Virus record (IMG/VR): IMGVR_UViG_3300005663_000218
Coordinates: 1-21,269 of that record
Source of the DNA: a virus
DNA: 21,269 bases
Strand: one strand, 5' to 3'
In this document: positions 1 to 9,245 of the stretch, piece by piece
Numbering within the stretch: position 1 is the stretch's first letter
How the letters are laid out: every line of letters starts with the position of its first letter
Position numbers and translations under genes: made by a program
Notes under the pieces: generated by a model
Seen by the model: only the letters and a program-made list of their open reading frames with translations
Databases searched by the model: none
What the model was told of the DNA's origin: nothing

Positions 1-1810
1 CCTCTATAATAGACACAAGCTCTTTTCTTGAAACAACGTCATGAAAACTACTTGGATCTTCTCTAAGTTGTTGCTTGACTTCTACCGGAACTATTTCATC
101 ACTTGCTTTCAACAATCTTTCAGCTAATTTATTTCTAACCTTCTTTTGCTTAGTAGCGCCAAGAGTAACAATATCTAAGAGTTTCTCAGCTTTAGTCAGC
201 TCTACTTCTTTAGGTCCAACCTCAGCAGGAGCCGGTTTAACACCTTCTAAGGGGATTCGTTCTTTTACTTTAACGCCATCCTTCAGTCCTTTTATTTCTA
301 AACCTATTGGATCACCACCACCTTTAGGCGTTACTAATTCAAAGAAGTCTTTAGGTTTTTGTATCGCTATTCCAAGATTCTCAGCTGCCTTTGTAGCCTC
401 CAGTACGTAAGTATCAAATCCTTCGATACCCTTTCCGGTAGAAGGAGTTTGCGAAGGTAATTTTATAAGGTCAACAGGAGTCTTAGCAAAACCCACAAGC
501 CTTTGTTCACCTACGGAAATGCCTGGCTGTATAGGTTTTAACGCAGTAGTAAAGCTGGGCTTGAAAAGTTTCTGCTCTCCTCCAGCTATATCTAAAGCTC
601 GTTGCTGGTAACTATTAACAACACTTTCAGAAGCGGTAGTCACGTCTATTGTTTCATCTAAAAACGCTTTTATTTCTGGAACAGGATCATCTGCTTTTTT
701 AAAAAGATTCCTTACCCATTTAATAAAATTTCTCTTTTCTTCAATAGTAGCCCCTTCTTTTAACGCGATATTTAATTCTCTTACGCCCTCTGCTGCATCG
801 TCTAATGCAACCCTTCCAGCTTTTACTTCTTGAGGCGTAGCCTTGAAAGCTCCATCTGATAAAATACTCTGCACACCTCTTTTAGTACCTTCAGGAGAAA
901 CTTTTACTCCCTTAACTCTAAGAAATTTTTTCGCAGTCTTGCCGGCAAATCCCAAGACCTTACCAATTAAAGGTAATACTATAGGAGCAGCCGTACTTAA
1001 GGCTGCTATAAACGCTACATCTTTGTTTATCTCTCCTTCTTGACCTGCCGCAATAGTACCTCCTGCTATTCCTTCGGTTGCTCCTACTCTTAACATTCTG
1101 AGCAATTTTTGGACAGTAGCAGGGATTTTTCCAGCTTTCTGTGCTTGATTTACCGCAGCTCCTAACTGAGATAGAGGTAAAAAGAATTGAGTAATATTTC
1201 CCATCAACATACCGGTGGCCTGATCTTCATTAGTAGGTTCAGTAATTTTCTTTAAAATTTCCGGTCTTTCTACCGTAGGCACTTGCCCCCCAAGAGCTTC
1301 TATAACAGGAGCGGTTACTTTAGCTAATCCTCTCTGTCCTATTTCGCTTAAACCCGCAAGAGTAGCGGGAAAAGATTTAGCAAAGCCTACTCTTAAATCC
1401 CTTCTCCTAGTTTCGGAACCAGGCGGTTCTTTTACTGCTTCAGGAGCTTTTTCAACAAATGCTTTTAAAGGATCAACTACTCTACGTTGAGCTTGTTTTT
1501 TAAAGGTACTCACCACGGGAGCAGTTCCTCTTTGCAATATCTCCCTTTCTTTCTGAGCCTGCTTAGATCTTTCGGCTAAACTAGTTATACTTGAAATAAT
1601 CTTAGGCTTTTTGGGAAGTGGTTCAGGCACTCTTGTAGGTTGAATAGAGATTTTAGGCGCCTCCCTAACAGGAGCGGCCTTGACCGGCGCTTTAGGGGTT
1701 CTTACTGCGGTAGGTCGTACAGCCAGCTGCTTCTTTTGTTCGTCTTTTTTCTTCTGCACTTCGGCACGGGTAGTACCAAGCTGAGAAAGTAAGCCATCTA
1801 TTAATGCCAT
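1..1810 (-). CDS. Large internal virion (ejection-type) protein, C-terminus cut by window edge
   Basis: The frame is open from an ATG at 1810 to the left edge, giving 603 residues without a stop; the rest lies outside. It begins MALIDGLLSQLGTTRAEVQ and continues with a basic, Pro/Lys-rich stretch (about residues 20-85). An Ala/Gly-rich hydrophobic part around residues 240-290 (AFIAALSTAAPIVLPLIGKV) could enter a membrane. After it come alternating charged helical and Pro-rich segments. No catalytic motif is visible in the part seen. It lies 11 bases after the 465-residue gene at the end of the structural cluster, where podoviruses place ejection proteins that leave the head with the DNA. The leader is AT-only with no Shine-Dalgarno. 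Ejection-protein identity is inferred from position, size and the membrane-like stretch; a polyvalent protein with an enzyme domain further on is possible. Confidence 0.6.
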   Translation of the reverse strand, partial: MALIDGLLSQLGTTRAEVQKKKDEQKKQLAVRPTAVRTPKAPVKAAPVREAPKISIQPTRVPEPLPKKPKIISSITSLAERSKQAQKEREILQRGTAPVVSTFKKQAQRRVVDPLKAFVEKAPEAVKEPPGSETRRRDLRVGFAKSFPATLAGLSEIGQRGLAKVTAPVIEALGGQVPTVERPEILKKITEPTNEDQATGMLMGNITQFFLPLSQLGAAVNQAQKAGKIPATVQKLLRMLRVGATEGIAGGTIAAGQEGEINKDVAFIAALSTAAPIVLPLIGKVLGFAGKTAKKFLRVKGVKVSPEGTKRGVQSILSDGAFKATPQEVKAGRVALDDAAEGVRELNIALKEGATIEEKRNFIKWVRNLFKKADDPVPEIKAFLDETIDVTTASESVVNSYQQRALDIAGGEQKLFKPSFTTALKPIQPGISVGEQRLVGFAKTPVDLIKLPSQTPSTGKGIEGFDTYVLEATKAAENLGIAIQKPKDFFELVTPKGGGDPIGLEIKGLKDGVKVKERIPLEGVKPAPAEVGPKEVELTKAEKLLDIVTLGATKQKKVRNKLAERLLKASDEIVPVEVKQQLREDPSSFHDVVSRKELVSIIE

Positions 1811-1821
1811 ATATTATATTA

Positions 1822-3219
1822 TTATATTTGACCTGTCTGTTCAGCTATCAAACCTATAGGAGGGAAAAGAGTCGGGTCACTTTTAGACGAACTTATAATA
1901 TCATCCTCTAGCGAAGTCGTTGCAGTTTCCTCACCGCCACCACCTCCTCCACCACCACCGGCGCCACCTCCTCCACCAATAGCGCTAATACCTCCAGTAA
2001 TGAAGTCTCTAACCTGTGGATTATTACCAACAGCCCTAATCAGATCTAACTGTATTTCTGCCAATGTTTTACCGGCAGCAAAATCAGCCATAGCCTTATC
2101 CATCACCTCTTGGAAATTACCTGTAGGAACAACTCCAGCTTCTATAATAAAGTTCTGCATATCACTCAATAATGTTTGCAATCCTTCTTCTTTAACGGCT
2201 TTATCCTCTCTAGTTTCTCCTCTTATCTGTGCTTGCTCAGCTCTTATTTCAGCATTTATATCTCTACCTTCAGCTCTAAACTCGGAAGCTATCTGTCTAT
2301 TCTCAGCAGTCTCGGTAACAGTTTCTTGTAGATTAAATTCAAGCGCTCTTCTGGCTAAATCAATCTCTTGCTCATCCAACTGTCCCGACTGTTCAAACCC
2401 AAATATCAAAGCGTCTATATTATCTTGACCGGACTGCACCATGGTATCAAATTCTTTATCAGATAATCCAAGCTGAATATCAAGACCGGCCCTTAGCCTT
2501 GTGTGAGATCTCACTAATTTATCCATTTGATCTACTAAGGCTCCTCTCTCTTTAGCTTCAACCCTTCTAAATTGAGCCTGAGTTAATCCAACATCTTTGG
2601 TCCGACTTACTATATCTCCTCGAAGATCAGTTAATAATCCTTCTGTGTCAAGTATCTGCTCTTCTACAGCTTGTATCGAAGGAGCAAAAAATCTACTAAT
2701 ACGACTATCTTCACCAAATAATTGATCAAATGCTGAAGTCCTTAAGTCTCCCATTCCTCGTATAGCTTCTGTAATCTCACTCACATCTCCTTCTCGGCCT
2801 GCAAATATGTCTTGTATCTTTTGTTCAGCCGTAGCAAAAGGATCAGCTGCTTCTCCAGGAGCCGCTACGTCCGCACCTCTTATTCCACCTACATCTGTAA
2901 CACCAGGAATTCCAGCTTCTGCTTCTGCCGTAGCTGCCACTCCACCCGCTGTTGGAGTGGTAGGCAAGCCTCCCGCGCCTGCTGCTAATTCTGTGATCCT
3001 GCTACGAGCTGCTTCCTCAGACTCAGGAGTCACCTGTAATGGTGGCGCGGGCGCCCTGTCAGGTTCACCAGGAGGTCTCGCAGCTCTGGGAGCTGTGGGT
3101 TTAGGAATAGACGTGACAGTGACTCCAGGCGCTATACCTGGATCATCTGCACTTGTTTGAACAGTGCTACCTTGAGCGGCTCTATTTCTAAATTGTTGTA
3201 TTCTATCTTGAACTGCCAT
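1822..3219 (-). CDS. Helical internal virion protein with Pro/Ala-rich N-terminus and poly-Gly linker
   Basis: 465 residues, family not recognised. Residues 1-130 are low complexity, rich in Pro, Ala, Gly and Thr (PRAARPPGEPDRAPAPP at about 44-60). Residues 130-400 are charged and mostly helical, with heptad-like stretches around 180-250 and 285-345 (RQIASEFRAEGRDINAEIRA). An almost pure glycine run covers residues 415-429 (bases 1933-1977), followed by a short acidic tail. The layout of disordered head, long helical body and flexible tail, and the place between the head-tail adaptor and the large terminal protein, suggest an internal or ejection protein. The start at 3219 is the only one in frame near the end of the upstream gene, and its leader is AT-rich without a Shine-Dalgarno. 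Function is inferred from context only. Confidence 0.7.
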   Translation of the reverse strand: MAVQDRIQQFRNRAAQGSTVQTSADDPGIAPGVTVTSIPKPTAPRAARPPGEPDRAPAPPLQVTPESEEAARSRITELAAGAGGLPTTPTAGGVAATAEAEAGIPGVTDVGGIRGADVAAPGEAADPFATAEQKIQDIFAGREGDVSEITEAIRGMGDLRTSAFDQLFGEDSRISRFFAPSIQAVEEQILDTEGLLTDLRGDIVSRTKDVGLTQAQFRRVEAKERGALVDQMDKLVRSHTRLRAGLDIQLGLSDKEFDTMVQSGQDNIDALIFGFEQSGQLDEQEIDLARRALEFNLQETVTETAENRQIASEFRAEGRDINAEIRAEQAQIRGETREDKAVKEEGLQTLLSDMQNFIIEAGVVPTGNFQEVMDKAMADFAAGKTLAEIQLDLIRAVGNNPQVRDFITGGISAIGGGGGAGGGGGGGGGEETATTSLEDDIISSSKSDPTLFPPIGLIAEQTGQI

Positions 3220-3241
3220 ATTTATTTTAAGTTAAATTTTA

Positions 3242-4168
3242 TTAACTGAGTCCGGTAGGGTAATTATTAGGATTAACAGGTAGTAGATCTCTTGGTAATG
3301 TATGTACATAAGGAGAATCATACATCTCTTCTATATCTTTTCTTAACGATTTCAAAGCACGTTTCGCCCTGTCTTCATAATAACTTGCTTTACCTCCGGC
3401 TATACTCATGTCCTCTCTCTTCTCCCACAATCTTTGGAGCGTGAATCTGGCTACTATCTCCGTTGCGTCTTCAGGTATTGGTGGAACTGTTCCTAATTTG
3501 TAGTTCCCTCCAGAAATAGTAGTCCCCTCGTAATTCCTATCTATAGTAATAGAGGTCGCAGTCGCGAATGACGTGATCTTATACCAGAACCCATCAGTGT
3601 CGAATCGTATATATCTACCTACGTCAGTGGCGGCAAACGCTGTTCCAACCCCAGTCACAACGGCTGCACCATTGACAATAGAAACAGTTCCAGCAATTTT
3701 GTCAGTAAAGTCATTAGAGCTTACATCTCTAAAATAACTATAATATTTAACTTTAATACTATTACCAGCAGAAGAAAGAATCGGATAAAAACTAATCTTA
3801 TATCCACTACTGGTCCCTATCGGTCTAATGAAAAAGAAACTAGGATAATCAGAAGCAGCCGTACTTCCATCACCGGTCACTAGATCATCCCACTGATCTC
3901 TACTCGCAATAGGCTGTATAGGATAATCAACACTCCCTACAGTGATTATACAGCTTATAGCCTGTCTATAATTCATAGGAAGCTCGTACGTGCCTGTAGA
4001 AGCGATTGTCGTTAATGTAGTAGTATTTATCTCATAATTAATTTTAAGCTGTCTCTTGACATCTTTTATAAGAATATTTATATAGCTCTGTATAGCTGTT
4101 TGAGTTTTCGCACTAGAATCATTAGACGTATCTTGTACGTATTTCTGTATTTCTGCTACTGTTCTCAT
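3242..4168 (-). CDS. Head-tail adaptor / gatekeeper-like neck protein
   Basis: 308 residues. The N-terminal 45 residues are helical (RTVAEIQKYVQDTSN, then INILIKDVKRQLKINYE). A beta region follows with the pattern TGTYELPMNYRQAISCIITVGS and FFFIRPIGTSSGYKISFYPI. The C-terminal part returns to helix (ATEIVARFTLQRLWEKRED, then AKRALKSLRKDIEEMYDSP). This order of helical bundle, short beta domain and C-terminal helix is usual for adaptor proteins of the T7 gp11 / P22 gp4 kind, which join the portal ring to the tail. Residues 158-226 look like an extra beta module between the beta domain and the last helices. It lies among tail genes 17 bases before the next gene upstream, which supports a neck role. 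No Shine-Dalgarno. The assignment rests on pattern recognition, not a search. Confidence 0.6.
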   Translation of the reverse strand: MRTVAEIQKYVQDTSNDSSAKTQTAIQSYINILIKDVKRQLKINYEINTTTLTTIASTGTYELPMNYRQAISCIITVGSVDYPIQPIASRDQWDDLVTGDGSTAASDYPSFFFIRPIGTSSGYKISFYPILSSAGNSIKVKYYSYFRDVSSNDFTDKIAGTVSIVNGAAVVTGVGTAFAATDVGRYIRFDTDGFWYKITSFATATSITIDRNYEGTTISGGNYKLGTVPPIPEDATEIVARFTLQRLWEKREDMSIAGGKASYYEDRAKRALKSLRKDIEEMYDSPYVHTLPRDLLPVNPNNYPTGLS

Positions 4169-4185
4169 ATATATTAATTATGTTA

Positions 4186-4779
4186 TTAAGCAAACTCAGG
4201 TAAAACACCTATAATTTCCAGATCATTATTATATGTATCAGTCCCCGCTGCTCCATTTCTAGTAATCTCGAATCCTATTATGTCATGATATTGCGTATTT
4301 AGCAAGTTATTCCATGCAATTCTAGGGATTTCAATAGTCTGGATAGCGTCAGCGGTCCCTACGGTAGCGTAAGAAGCTTCAGCTAAAGTGTCAGTTATCG
4401 TAGCTACTCCAATCCTAGCTCTACGCGTAGCAAAGGCTAGTCTTATATTTAAACTTGAAGCGCTTCTATCTATATAAATTAATTTTAATCCTATTAAAGA
4501 AGTTCTCCACGTAGGTATCCATATATTAAAAGTACTCACGGCAGAAGCTCCGTCAGCAAAAACTACAGCTCCAAGTTCCAAGACTTGAGCCAAGGATACA
4601 TTTGCGTCAGTTACATCAAATTCTGAAGCAGGAATATATCTATGTTGATATAGTTTTTCTATGTTTCTAGCTCGAATCTTGTTTCCGTCAGTCCCACCAC
4701 CTCCATGTCTGTGATTAAGGCTTAACGCATTTCTTTCAATTGGATCCGCTCCTCCTAGTTGTGCTTTTTCTTCTGCCAT
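4186..4779 (-). CDS. Small fibre-like or tail accessory virion protein
   Basis: 197 residues, family not recognised. The first 50 residues are charged and probably flexible and include NHRHGGGGTDGNKIRARNIEK; His/Gly-rich HRHGGGGTDG segments of this type are common in phage fibre proteins. Residues 70-197 are beta-rich and look like one jelly-roll-sized domain (FNIWIPTWRTSLIGLKLIYIDR, ending YNNDLEIIGVLPEFA). It sits 2 bases after the propeller-like protein and directly before the adaptor gene, so a tail or collar accessory role such as receptor contact or fibre capping is likely. The start at 4779 has a leader of A and T with no ribosome-binding site. Alternative: a decoration protein of the neck. 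Confidence 0.55.
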   Translation of the reverse strand: MAEEKAQLGGADPIERNALSLNHRHGGGGTDGNKIRARNIEKLYQHRYIPASEFDVTDANVSLAQVLELGAVVFADGASAVSTFNIWIPTWRTSLIGLKLIYIDRSASSLNIRLAFATRRARIGVATITDTLAEASYATVGTADAIQTIEIPRIAWNNLLNTQYHDIIGFEITRNGAAGTDTYNNDLEIIGVLPEFA

Positions 4780-4781
4780 AA

Positions 4782-6341
4782 TTAGTAAATATGTATTCTG
4801 GTTAAGCCTATGGTTTCTTCAGCTCCAGCTCCACTGGCTGTTAAATCAAAACGCATCTGCATTTTAAATGCTTTTTCATATACTCCGTAAAGAATCTCGT
4901 TCATATTATCATTTGCTGCCGGATCATTATCTATAATCCCCAACGTAGTCCAGTTACTAGTATCATCAAGATAATCAATATCTGAATCTAGTCTGTATTT
5001 AACCGTCACTTTATTGATAGCATCGTCTACATTCATGGCTTCTGCAAATTCTAACTTGACACCTTTGACTAATCGCGGATCTTCTCTATGACTAATCTCA
5101 AATGGTGAAGTTACAGCATAGGCACTGTTGGCATAACCCTCATCTATAGTGACTTGATCTACATTGTAGGTGCTGTTTTCAGCATCATAATAAGAGAATA
5201 AAATCTTAGTAGCAGGATCTAAAGGTTTCCAAAAAGAATCAGTTCCAAAGTCAGAAGGGAATACGAATAATCCTCCCATCTTCAATAAGTCACTCTGTCC
5301 ATACTCACCGGTTCTAGGTTCGTAAGCGTGAGAAACTGCAAGAGGAAATTCTACACTATTTCTCCCAAACTCCCATACTCCCCCCTTAGTCTTCACAGAG
5401 CCAGCTGAATCCTGTGGCGGCTCTAAAGCAAACAAAACATTTTCCCTATATAAAACAGAAGTGCTTACAGTGGAGGGAAGATTATCAGAAGTATTATGAA
5501 CTCCTGGAATTCTTTTCTGTATTTCAAAATCAGATCCATTATAAGCAAAAATACGTCCTTTACTTACTCCTATTAATCTGTTGTTATAATTAGTCAGTCC
5601 GTACAATGGTCCGTCGGTTGTTACTATGGCTGAAGGGAACTCAGAAACTCCGTCCCAAAAGGCTACAAACCCCTCATTCCCTGTCACGTTAGCCAAAACT
5701 CTATGCTTCTTGGCTATAGATATAACTATGAAATCATTCCACACAGTCATATCCACAACCATGCTATCAGCAGATAATGTCAAAGCCGTAGCATCATAAT
5801 TGACTTCATCAGCTTCCAATTTAGAAATATATCTATTCACTCCTATATACAAACTGGAAGCGAATACGACCATTGGGTTTTGCCCTGTAGTAAGAAATGG
5901 CAATCCTTTATAAGCGTCAGTCCAATTTCCTCCTACCGTTGGATCTCCATTCAATCTCCCTAAGCTTGCTCCATTTACATAATACATAGACGTAGCGAAA
6001 GATTTTATAGTATCACCTAAAATCGCTCCAGCTGTGTGATCTCTTTTCCATGTATCATCGGCTGGGTCTAATCTGTATATACCAGTATTTGAACCTACAC
6101 CATGTAAATTGATCTGCCCAATAGCATTATCATAAACATATAGTTCAAAATCTTTTATATACTCACTATTCGTAGTAAGAACAGTATCCACCCCTCCTTG
6201 CTCTGTTTTATAAGCCGCCCTTAAAACTCCAGGATTTCTATGTATATCAGAACCATACATCATCTGAAATCCCCGATTTTTAGTAATATCAGACTGAGTC
6301 CCTTGCGAAAAATCATCAATTGTCACTATTGGAGTTGGCAT
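4782..6341 (-). CDS. Beta-propeller-like tail nozzle / hub protein
   Basis: Taken as 519 residues starting at MPTPIVTIDDFSQGTQ (ATG at 6339-6341), one base after the stop of the 960-residue gene. A longer frame from 6389 adds 16 residues but would overlap the upstream gene by 47 bases and begins with atypical sequence. The protein is almost entirely beta, with repeated short blades such as GSNTGIYRLDPADDTWKRD, FIVISIAKKHRVLANVTG and NYNNRLIGVSKGRIFAYNGS, and a long C-terminal beta region. Podoviruses have a tail nozzle or hub of similar size (T7 gp12, P22 gp10) encoded close to the adaptor, as here. The family match is by overall pattern and neighbourhood; no diagnostic motif was seen. Confidence 0.55.
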   Translation of the reverse strand: MPTPIVTIDDFSQGTQSDITKNRGFQMMYGSDIHRNPGVLRAAYKTEQGGVDTVLTTNSEYIKDFELYVYDNAIGQINLHGVGSNTGIYRLDPADDTWKRDHTAGAILGDTIKSFATSMYYVNGASLGRLNGDPTVGGNWTDAYKGLPFLTTGQNPMVVFASSLYIGVNRYISKLEADEVNYDATALTLSADSMVVDMTVWNDFIVISIAKKHRVLANVTGNEGFVAFWDGVSEFPSAIVTTDGPLYGLTNYNNRLIGVSKGRIFAYNGSDFEIQKRIPGVHNTSDNLPSTVSTSVLYRENVLFALEPPQDSAGSVKTKGGVWEFGRNSVEFPLAVSHAYEPRTGEYGQSDLLKMGGLFVFPSDFGTDSFWKPLDPATKILFSYYDAENSTYNVDQVTIDEGYANSAYAVTSPFEISHREDPRLVKGVKLEFAEAMNVDDAINKVTVKYRLDSDIDYLDDTSNWTTLGIIDNDPAANDNMNEILYGVYEKAFKMQMRFDLTASGAGAEETIGLTRIHIY

Positions 6342-6342
6342 A

Positions 6343-9225
6343 TTAATCGCTATATAAATAAATATATCTAGTGGCTCCAGCGAGACCACTCTTAACCCTT
6401 ACTCTCTGAGTCTGTGTACTCCCTCCGGCGGTAGAATCCTCAATGTCTCCTATAAAGGAGAAAGCGTGTCTTGGAACATTGGCAGCACTTACGTCAATCA
6501 CGATTGCGCTAATTTCCAACGTAGATCCTGCGTAGTCAATATCAATATGAACTGCATTACCATAACTGTTTTGATCTATCGTAAACGCACCACTTGAGGC
6601 AGCTGTTGGTCCGTCTTGCTGAAGAGATAAACATGGTTTAACAGCACTCGCGTGATCATTCTCTATAAAGACAAGAGGTGAATTAGTTTGAGCTACTCCA
6701 GAGTGAACATATAAAGCGTACTTACCAGCAGCAAGATCTGTATTTTGCGCTATGTTTACATTATGTCCTGTACCTGTATTTTGGAACACAGCATTTGCGG
6801 CTACACTTGAAGAGTTCAATTGTTCTACTAATAATAAAGCAGACGTAGCTTGAGTTTGATTACCAGATGTCAGTATATGTATTCCAAATTTAGCAGACGC
6901 GAGTACTCCCTGCGTAAGTTCTAATCCTGTTCCTGATCCATCATTCTTCAAATTTAATAAATCTGCCGTAGAAGAAGCATTATCTAATTCAAAACGTACC
7001 AATGGACCATTAACCTGTGCGATAGCAGAATAAAAATGACTACCATAAGCACCTGCCTCGATAACTCCACCCTGCTTAACAAGAAGAGTAGTCCCAATAC
7101 CAGCGTTTTCAATCGAACAAACCTTGGTTCTACTAAGCGCGTTAGTCATATTAAAGAACACAAGAGCGTTTCCAGGGCTACTTTGATTAGTTGTTGAAAT
7201 TACTTCAAGAGCACCTGCAGGATTAACTAAATCTCCAGTTTGTGTAATTTTTAACGCTGAATCAGTACCAGCATTAGTAATCGTCATTGTCTGAGGATTG
7301 TTTGTAACATCATTATTAATTATTTCCAAAGCAACATTATTACTCGTGTCTGGAATAGTTATTGTTACCGCCCCAGAATCAGCCGTAATAGCTCTACCGG
7401 CTCCAACTCCACCTTGATCATAAGCTTGGTCTAAAGTGTTACCGCCACCAGGTACAGCTTGAAAAGTAGGTTCAGTTCCAACACCATTAGAAGTTAAAAC
7501 TTGACCAGATGTGCCTACAGGAACGGTGGTGGGGGCGCCAGCAGCGTCCCATGTGATAAGTTCACCATCAGTCCCATTTGCTAACATAGGTACCGTCACG
7601 GCCCCTGCCGCAATTGTGGTGGCGATACTGACTGTTCCCGAACCTGTAACATTTCCTGTTAAAGTAATTGTCTGATTAACTAAAGCAGCGTTAATAGCGT
7701 TTAAAAGAGAAACTTCTCCAAAATTAGTTTCAAATGTATTCCATTCAGCAGAAGTATCTGAAAGAATTAATTCAGTTGCATAAGTAGAACCACTTTTATT
7801 GCCATCACTAAATACTAAATCAGTTAAAGCTAACAAATGTACATCTCCCGCAGTAGTGTTTTGCAATATAATATCTGCACTAATAGCTGTAATCTTATCT
7901 CCGCTGGTCATTTGTATATCAGTTCCTCCTGTAATATTTCCTAAGACTAAAGTTTGTGCAAGCGTTTCTCCACCTCCTCCTGCAGCAGCTTGATTGATAG
8001 CATTCAATAAAGACACTTCTCCAAAATTAGTTTCAAACGTGTCCCATTCTCCAAAATTATCTGAAAGAATTAACTCGGTTCCATAAGTTGACCCAGCCTG
8101 ATTCCCATCTGAAACAACTAAATCAGTCAATGGAGTCAAATGTATATCTCCACTTGTAGTGGTTGCAAATATTATATCCTCACTATCTCTAGTAATTCCG
8201 GTATTAGCCAGTGATAGTGGAATGAACTTATCAGTTACATCATCTAATACTGGTAAAGATTCTCCGCTTTTCCAAGAACTCGCAGTGTCCAATCTGAACA
8301 CATAAGTATCTGTAGGCGTACCAGTATGATTTTGTAAATCAATAGCCGTTGCGTTTCCAATAGTTCCAGAAGTCTCTAAAACTTGTAATCTTATACAATT
8401 AGTATTCGCAGCCGTACCTCCTCCTGTAACCGAAGTTCTAATTACGTGTCCAACAAGCGTAGACACGCTTCCTGCCCCAGAATAAGTAGTATCAAATTGT
8501 CCAGCAAAAATCGCTCCAGTTCCAGCACCATTTACATCTATAACCAAACCAAAAGAAGACGTCGCAGAATCTGAATCCATATCTATTTGTAACCCAAATC
8601 CTTCTGCGTTTTTATCTATTAAAACTCCAATCAAACTTCCAGCATCAGTTACAACTAATGGAGTTGGACTATTCGTAATATCATTTCCTATAATTGTTAA
8701 TCCAGAATTATTGCTAGCATCAGGAACAGTGATGCTCACTGCCCCAGAATCGGCTACAATAGCTCTACCTAATCCAGCTCCACCTTCATCGTATGCTTGA
8801 TCCAGGGTATTACCTCCTCCTCCAAATGCTTGATTAAGAGCATTCAGTAAAGAAACTTCTCCAAAATTAGTTTCAAATAAATCCCATTCAGCACTAGCGT
8901 CCGATAGTATTAACGGAGTTGCATACCCAGAACCAGCTTGAAATTGATCTGAAAATCCTAAGTCTCCAGTAGAGGCCATCGTTCCGGTATCCCCTAAAAT
9001 TATTATACTCTCCTGTATCAATAAGCCTGTCACCCCATCAAATCTCGCGATAGCGTTGTCTGTAGCTCCAGCAGGGCCTACTACGTCTCCACTGCCTACG
9101 CCTGTAACTTCAATTAAAACACGTCCTGTTACTGGGTTTATTTGAACGGGTAGCGGCGTAGTTCCGTCTGCGGAACTTACCCCCAGCATAGCCGTTACAC
9201 GATTATCGTCTCTAACTGCATCCAT
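6343..9225 (-). CDS. Long repeat-rich tail fibre protein
   Basis: 960 residues, almost all beta-rich, poor in Cys and His, rich in Gly, Thr, Asn, Ser and Ala. Residues 5-41 carry the RDDNRV...GVSSADG...INPVTG module shared with the 90-residue neighbour. The phrase GATDNAIARFDGVTG (53-67) and GTSGQVLTSNG...PTFQ (571-588) are typical of phage fibre shafts. Three copies of a block ending FETNFGEVSLLNA lie at residues 92-135, 372-415 and 473-515, and two copies of a block beginning GGNTLDQAYD at about 137-195 and 594-652. The C-terminal third is made of VKQGG/LTQG/NIAQN-type strand repeats. No lyase, sialidase or intramolecular chaperone motif was seen. It probably forms a trimeric fibre for host adsorption. 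No Shine-Dalgarno. Confidence 0.8.
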   Translation of the reverse strand: MDAVRDDNRVTAMLGVSSADGTTPLPVQINPVTGRVLIEVTGVGSGDVVGPAGATDNAIARFDGVTGLLIQESIIILGDTGTMASTGDLGFSDQFQAGSGYATPLILSDASAEWDLFETNFGEVSLLNALNQAFGGGGNTLDQAYDEGGAGLGRAIVADSGAVSITVPDASNNSGLTIIGNDITNSPTPLVVTDAGSLIGVLIDKNAEGFGLQIDMDSDSATSSFGLVIDVNGAGTGAIFAGQFDTTYSGAGSVSTLVGHVIRTSVTGGGTAANTNCIRLQVLETSGTIGNATAIDLQNHTGTPTDTYVFRLDTASSWKSGESLPVLDDVTDKFIPLSLANTGITRDSEDIIFATTTSGDIHLTPLTDLVVSDGNQAGSTYGTELILSDNFGEWDTFETNFGEVSLLNAINQAAAGGGGETLAQTLVLGNITGGTDIQMTSGDKITAISADIILQNTTAGDVHLLALTDLVFSDGNKSGSTYATELILSDTSAEWNTFETNFGEVSLLNAINAALVNQTITLTGNVTGSGTVSIATTIAAGAVTVPMLANGTDGELITWDAAGAPTTVPVGTSGQVLTSNGVGTEPTFQAVPGGGNTLDQAYDQGGVGAGRAITADSGAVTITIPDTSNNVALEIINNDVTNNPQTMTITNAGTDSALKITQTGDLVNPAGALEVISTTNQSSPGNALVFFNMTNALSRTKVCSIENAGIGTTLLVKQGGVIEAGAYGSHFYSAIAQVNGPLVRFELDNASSTADLLNLKNDGSGTGLELTQGVLASAKFGIHILTSGNQTQATSALLLVEQLNSSSVAANAVFQNTGTGHNVNIAQNTDLAAGKYALYVHSGVAQTNSPLVFIENDHASAVKPCLSLQQDGPTAASSGAFTIDQNSYGNAVHIDIDYAGSTLEISAIVIDVSAANVPRHAFSFIGDIEDSTAGGSTQTQRVRVKSGLAGATRYIYLYSD
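7270..8814 (-). repeat. Two copies of a ~58-codon GGNTLDQAYD block in the fibre gene
   Basis: Copy 1 is at 8641-8814 and copy 2 at 7270-7443. Both begin GGNTLDQAYD(E/Q)GG and continue GRAI, ADSGAV, ITIPD, SNN, and end in a strand with NDVTN and TNAG. Copy 1 follows directly on the first FETNFGEV block, while copy 2 follows the SGQVLTSNG phrase, so the two repeat families are mixed rather than in strict tandem. Confidence 0.8.
7681..8952 (-). repeat. Three copies of a ~43-codon block in the fibre gene
   Basis: The copies lie at 8821-8952, 7981-8112 and 7681-7809. Shared core: SD-GNQ/KxGSxYxTELILSD, then EWDTFETNFGEVSLLNA and N. Between copies 2 and 3 only a handful of positions differ (for example NFGEWD versus TSAEWN). 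Each copy ends in an Ala/Gly-rich linker, the first two being followed by runs of glycine codons. They look like tandemly duplicated shaft units separated by other material. Confidence 0.85.
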
Positions 9226-9245
9226 AATATATTATTTAAATTATT

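Noticed and set aside
1921-1985. Simple-sequence repeat of CCACCACCTCC type
   Set aside because: It is the coding sequence of the poly-Gly run in the 465-residue protein.
2000-2428. Plus-strand open frames of 60-145 codons across the window (for example 2000-2428, 2807-3160, 11914-12330, 13228-13626, 15200-15586, 15635-16042)
   Set aside because: All lie antisense to well-supported genes, have shadow-type composition (Ser/Leu/Ile- or Pro/Ala-rich) and no domain.
6342-6389. Upstream start at 6389 for the propeller-like protein
   Set aside because: Would overlap the fibre gene by 47 bases and adds 16 atypical residues; ATG at 6341 directly follows the fibre stop and has the usual AT leader.
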